From assembly GCA_934655835.1 (NCBI GenBank), contig CAKUHM010000040.1, positions 1 to 9,713 of the forward strand: a stretch of DNA of 9,713 nt, given 5' to 3'. The notes under the pieces were generated by a model, which did no database searches, was not told the origin of the DNA, and worked only from the letters and a program-made list of their open reading frames with translations. Numbering within the stretch: the stretch's first letter is position 1; each line of letters starts with the position of its first letter. The translations under genes and the position numbers were made by a program. The stretch is from an uncultured Collinsella sp. (GTDB lineage Bacteria; Actinomycetota; Coriobacteriia; Coriobacteriales; Coriobacteriaceae). Below are positions 7,244 to 9,713 of this stretch, piece after piece.

Positions 7244-8040
7244 AGCATCACGCCGATCGCAGCATGGCGCCCACAGGTGCCGTCCTCGTTACGGTAGGAA
7301 TAAAAGCGGTCGTTCTGACGCACAGTCGAAAGCTGGGTATCCACGATATTATCCGCGTCCACACCGATATCTACCAGCGCCTCACGAATGGCGGCAGATA
7401 GATCGAGCATGCGAGAAGCGCCCGCATCGATGCACGAAAACTCGGCGGCAAAGCGGTCCATGAGTTCCTGGGATACCTCATATTCGTCAGCCAAGATATG
7501 GGGGCCGATATAGGCGGAAACGTCGCTCGCATCGCAGCCGGCAGCATCGCAAAGCGCCCGGCACGCCTTGGCAGAAATACGTGTAATCGTGCCCTTCCAA
7601 CCGGAGTGCACCACGGCAAATCCGCCGGGGGCCACCAGCACCACGGGAACGCAGTCAGCAAAGCAGAGAAGCACGGGCACGTCATGGGCCGTACAGACGA
7701 TGGCATCGCAACCCTCGGCAATCTGCTCGCGAACAGCCTCAAGATCGTCGGCGCCGTTCGAAGTCACCGTAACGATATGGTCACCATGTACCTGATTGGG
7801 CACGAGCAGATTATGCTCGCACTCAGTGGCGCCCATAGCTTCGAGCGCTCGACGACGATTTTCTTGAACAGCAAAGGGGTCATCGCCTACATGCGAGCCC
7901 AGGTTGAGCGAGGAGTACGCATCTTCAGAAACGCCACCGGTGCGCTCGGTAAAGGCAAAGCGGACATCGGATGTCGCGCCCTCCACCAACGTAACTCCAT
8001 CATGGTCGACACGCGAAACGTTGTCCGCACGTGCTGCCAT
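7240..8040 (-). CDS. pgeF: Purine nucleoside phosphorylase / laccase-domain protein YlmD (YfiH family)
   Basis: This 266-residue protein belongs to the YfiH/YlmD family, once called multicopper polyphenol oxidases. Members are now described as zinc-dependent purine nucleoside phosphorylase/adenosine deaminases, and in E. coli as a peptidoglycan editing factor. The expected metal and catalytic residues are present: His85 in NQVHG, Cys130 in FADCVPV and His145 in VVHSGWKGT. The closing motif NEDGTCGRHAAIGVML is also typical. The ATG at 8038-8040 has AGGAGG six or seven bases upstream; an in-frame GTG at 8059-8061 is unlikely because the ribosome site lies within its first codons. It heads the transcript that continues into pstSCAB, after the ftsZ terminator. 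Confidence 0.92.
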   Translation of the reverse strand: MAARADNVSRVDHDGVTLVEGATSDVRFAFTERTGGVSEDAYSSLNLGSHVGDDPFAVQENRRRALEAMGATECEHNLLVPNQVHGDHIVTVTSNGADDLEAVREQIAEGCDAIVCTAHDVPVLLCFADCVPVVLVAPGGFAVVHSGWKGTITRISAKACRALCDAAGCDASDVSAYIGPHILADEYEVSQELMDRFAAEFSCIDAGASRMLDLSAAIREALVDIGVDADNIVDTQLSTVRQNDRFYSYRNEDGTCGRHAAIGVML

Positions 8041-8067
8041 ACTAAAGCCTCCTAATAACACAAGTAC

Positions 8068-8082
8068 CGCGGCGTCGCCGCG
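8068..8082. repeat. Perfect GC palindrome in the pgeF leader
   Basis: CGCGGCG (8068-8074) and CGCCGCG (8076-8082) are perfect inverted arms around one base. The element ends 27 bases before the pgeF ATG and about 15 bases before its ribosome binding site. It could be an operator or a stable hairpin in the 5-prime untranslated region; the sequence does not decide between these. Confidence 0.45.
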
Positions 8083-8091
8083 CAGTCCGCG

Positions 8092-8097
8092 TTTATA
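8092..8097 (-). promoter_or_regulatory. Possible -10 element for the pgeF-pst transcript
   Basis: The minus strand reads TATAAA here, about 50 bases before the pgeF ATG. The hexamer 16 bases upstream is TTTTAA, a poor match to the -35 consensus, so any promoter would probably need an activator. Another candidate -10, TATCCT, lies at 8119-8124. Neither is certain. Confidence 0.25.
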
Positions 8098-8143
8098 CGG
8101 CTGTCATACTTCCTTAAAAGGATACCCGCAGCGGTAGGGACCA

Positions 8144-8161
8144 AACGTAAAGGGAACGTAA
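8144..8161. promoter_or_regulatory. 7-base direct repeat at 11-base spacing, Pho-box-like geometry
   Basis: The plus strand reads AACGTAA (8144-8150), AGGG, then AACGTAA again (8155-8161); on the minus strand this is TTACGTT-CCCT-TTACGTT. PhoB-type regulators bind two 7-base direct repeats separated by 4 bases, which is this spacing. The repeat sequence itself is not the E. coli or Streptomyces consensus. It lies between the ftsZ terminator and pgeF, about 105-120 bases upstream of the pgeF start, where an operator for the pgeF-pst operon is expected. Confidence 0.4.
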
Positions 8162-8176
8162 GGAGATTGGAGGCTT

Positions 8177-8190
8177 TCGTTTACAAACGA
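8177..8190. repeat. 14-base inverted repeat beside the ftsZ terminator
   Basis: TCGTTT (8177-8182) and AAACGA (8185-8190) are perfect arms around AC. It adjoins the T-rich tail of the ftsZ terminator on the minus strand. It might be an operator for the downstream operon or merely structure after the terminator. Confidence 0.35.
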
Positions 8191-8228
8191 GAAACAAAAC
8201 GGGGTGCATCCAAATGGACACACCCCGT
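8190..8228 (-). terminator. Rho-independent terminator of ftsZ
   Basis: On the minus strand ACGGGGTG pairs with CACCCCGT (8221-8228 and 8199-8206), with inner TCCA/TGGA pairing. The stem is followed by TTTGTTTCTC. It begins about 20 bases after the ftsZ stop. It separates ftsZ from the pgeF-pst transcript, implying that pgeF has its own promoter in 8041-8190. Confidence 0.8.
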
Positions 8229-8250
8229 GCAGGTCGTTGAGAAAAACGAA

Positions 8251-9405
8251 CTAGAAGCTACCGCGCTTCAGGAAGTCGGGAAGCTCGAACTGGTCGTTGC
8301 CAAAGTTGGGCAGCTCGGTACCACCGACGTTGCGGGTCGGAGCGGCCTGAGCCGGGCTGGCAGCCGGAGCGGTGCGCTGCGGCTCAGCGGAGGCAGCGGC
8401 CTTGCTCTGAGACTGCTGAGCAGCAAAGAGCTCGTCCTGACGGTTGACGTTGGAATCGGAGAAGCCCGTAGCGATGACGGTGATACGCACCTGATCGCCC
8501 AGGGACTCGTCGACAACGGTACCGAAGATGATGTTCGCCTCGGGGTCGACGGCGTTGGCGACAACGTCGGCGGCGTCGCTGATCTCCTGGATGCCCAGGT
8601 CCTTGGAACCAGCGATGGAGAGCAGCACGCGCGTGGCACCATCGATGGAGCTCTCGAGCAGCGGGCTGGAGATGGCCTGCTGGGCAGCGTCGACGGCACG
8701 AGTATCCCCAGAAGAGGTACCGATACCCATCATGGCGGTACCGGCCTGCTTCATGATGGTCTTAACATCGGCGAAGTCCAGGTTGATGATACCGGGGACG
8801 GTGATGAGGTCGGTAATGCCCTGGGTGCCCTGGGAAAGGACGCCATCGGCAATCGCGAAGGCCTCGAGCATGGTGGTCTTCTTCTCGGCGATGTCGAGCA
8901 GCTTATCGTTAGGGATGACGATCATGGTGTCGACGCAATCGGAGAGGGTCTTGATGCCCTCCTCGGCGCTCTTCTTGCGCTTGCGGCCCTCGAAGGTGAA
9001 GGGCTTGGTCACGACGGCGACGGTCAGTGCGCCGACCTCGTTCATCGCGATATCGGCAACGATGGGAGCAGCGCCGGTACCGGTGCCACCGCCCTCGCCG
9101 CAGGTGATGAACACCATGTCGGCGCCAGCGAGCGCCTCGGCAATGTCGTCGCGGGACTCATCGGCAGCCTTGCGGCCAACCTCGGGGTTGGCGCCGGCGC
9201 CCAGGCCGCGGGTAAGGTCGGTGCCGATGTGCACCTTGATATCGGCATCAGAGATCGCGAGTGCCTGAGCATCGGTGTTGATGGCAACAAACTCGACGCC
9301 GCGGATGCCCTCTTCGATCATTCGATTGACCGCGTTGGTACCGCCGCCGCCGACGCCGACCACCTTAATGACGGCAAGGTAGTTGTTGATCTCTGTCTCG
9401 TGCAT
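8251..9405 (-). CDS. ftsZ: FtsZ, tubulin-like cell division GTPase
   Basis: The 384-residue protein polymerises into the Z ring at mid-cell. GTP-binding features are intact: GGGGTN at 19-24, [11 protein letters not shown] at 67-77 and the tubulin signature GGGTGTG at 105-111. The T7 synergy loop NLDFADV is at 208-214, with the catalytic Asp residues. After the globular core (to about 315) comes an Ala/Pro/Gln-rich linker. The conserved C-terminal peptide ELPDFLKR at 374-381 is the docking site for SepF, encoded downstream. The ATG at 9403-9405 follows GGAGG with six bases between; an in-frame ATG at 9433-9435 has no ribosome site and would place GGAGG inside the gene. It is transcribed from the AT-rich gap after ftsQ and ends at its own hairpin. 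Confidence 0.98.
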   Translation of the reverse strand: MHETEINNYLAVIKVVGVGGGGTNAVNRMIEEGIRGVEFVAINTDAQALAISDADIKVHIGTDLTRGLGAGANPEVGRKAADESRDDIAEALAGADMVFITCGEGGGTGTGAAPIVADIAMNEVGALTVAVVTKPFTFEGRKRKKSAEEGIKTLSDCVDTMIVIPNDKLLDIAEKKTTMLEAFAIADGVLSQGTQGITDLITVPGIINLDFADVKTIMKQAGTAMMGIGTSSGDTRAVDAAQQAISSPLLESSIDGATRVLLSIAGSKDLGIQEISDAADVVANAVDPEANIIFGTVVDESLGDQVRITVIATGFSDSNVNRQDELFAAQQSQSKAAASAEPQRTAPAASPAQAAPTRNVGGTELPNFGNDQFELPDFLKRGSF

Positions 9406-9440
9406 GTCGGTCCTCCGAACAAAGGTTATAGCCATAGCAT

Positions 9441-9450
9441 GGGTCGACCC
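9441..9450. repeat. 10-base palindrome GGGTCGACCC in the ftsZ leader
   Basis: GGGTCGACCC is perfectly self-complementary and lies 36 bases upstream of the ftsZ ATG. Possible operator or leader structure; short palindromes of this kind can also occur by chance in GC-rich DNA. Confidence 0.25.
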
Positions 9451-9498
9451 CTGCGCACATTAACCTTCAGGTTGAAAGTAAATGCAAAGGTAAACCGT

Positions 9499-9540
9499 AT
9501 TATGTTTGCACATTATGAACGTATCAGTCAAATAATTGAC
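9499..9540 (-). promoter_or_regulatory. AT-rich promoter-like region upstream of ftsZ
   Basis: The 199-base gap between ftsQ and ftsZ is markedly AT-rich in its centre. The minus strand has two copies of the -10-like hexamer CATAAT (9512-9517 and 9499-9504) offset by 13 bases. A TTGACT (9526-9531) resembles a -35 element, but it sits 21 bases from the nearer usable CATAAT, longer than the usual 16-18. GTCAA (9527-9531) and TTGAC (9536-9540) form an inverted repeat overlapping it. A dedicated ftsZ promoter with a possible operator is likely; the exact elements are uncertain. Confidence 0.4.
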
Positions 9541-9604
9541 CGTGAAAACCAAACAAACCAGATAAACGGCGTGGTATGGCCCCTCAACAAAGCATCAACC
9601 AGCG

Positions 9605-9713
9605 CTACGAGGTCGGAGCATTCCTAAATGTGTAGTTGCCCGGAGAGCGCACATTGATATACGTTACGCCCTCTACCTGCGAAAGCAACTTGGTGACTAC
9701 GCGTTCCTTCTTG
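9605..9713 (-). CDS. ftsQ: C-terminal end of a probable FtsQ/DivIB division protein (partial)
   Basis: Reading in from the right edge on the minus strand gives 35 complete codons ending at TAG (9605-9607). The segment LLSQVEGVTYINVRSPG resembles the end of the FtsQ/DivIB beta domain, which typically closes with a YINVRVP-like strand and a short tail. FtsQ is a bitopic divisome scaffold that binds FtsL and FtsB. Its position just upstream of ftsZ is where ftsQ is found in actinobacterial dcw clusters, with no ftsA between them. Only the tail is visible, so the name rests on a short match plus gene order. Confidence 0.7.
   Translation of the reverse strand, partial: KKERVVTKLLSQVEGVTYINVRSPGNYTFRNAPTS

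Noticed and set aside
8101..8107. CTGTCAT, one half of an E. coli-type Pho box
   Set aside because: Only a single half-site is present, with no second copy at 11-base spacing, and the host is not an enterobacterium. The exact repeat at 8144-8161 is the better candidate.
8167..9627. 486-codon plus-strand open frame opposite ftsZ
   Set aside because: It is the antisense shadow of a highly conserved gene with strong third-position GC bias. It has no ribosome site and its translation is low-complexity Gly/Leu/Asp with no recognisable domain.

Overview
The window reads as chromosomal DNA from a GC-rich actinobacterium, most likely a Coriobacteriia member such as Collinsella. This is an inference from protein style and gene content: FtsZ partnered by SepF instead of FtsA, a Wag31-type DivIVA, and strong GGAGG-type ribosome binding sites. 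No rRNA or other phylogenetic marker is present to confirm it. All but one of the genes lie on the minus strand, so biological order runs from high to low coordinates. Gene density is high: the two largest gaps are about 200 bases (9406-9604 and 8041-8250), and there are no tRNAs, insertion sequences or CRISPR arrays.

Reading in the direction of transcription, the window opens with the last 35 codons of a probable ftsQ, an AT-rich promoter-like gap, then ftsZ and its hairpin terminator. After a second gap rich in repeats comes pgeF (ylmD), whose stop overlaps the start of pstS. The phosphate transport genes pstS-pstC-pstA-pstB-phoU follow in tight order. Beyond phoU are yggS (ylmE), sepF (ylmF), yggT (ylmG) and divIVA, closed by a bidirectional terminator at 73-104. 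A plus-strand gene converges on that terminator from the left edge, with only its last 17 codons visible.

Two functional modules are interleaved. One is the Gram-positive division cluster ftsQ-ftsZ-ylmD-ylmE-sepF-ylmG-divIVA, which builds and anchors the Z ring and the cell poles. The other is the high-affinity phosphate transporter PstSCAB with PhoU. The pst module sits exactly between ylmD and ylmE, which are adjacent in the classical cluster, and is joined to ylmD by a 4-base ATGA overlap.

The most notable points are: (1) this nesting of phosphate uptake in the division cluster; (2) a full-length YggT that has no ATG, GTG or TTG start and appears to begin at ATC with an ideally spaced ribosome binding site; (3) an exact 7-base direct repeat with 11-base spacing, the geometry of a Pho box, upstream of the pgeF-pst operon; and (4) a PhoU with altered metal-motif residues and an acidic tail. 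I saw no clearly new biological system. The rest is recognisable core biology in an unusual arrangement.
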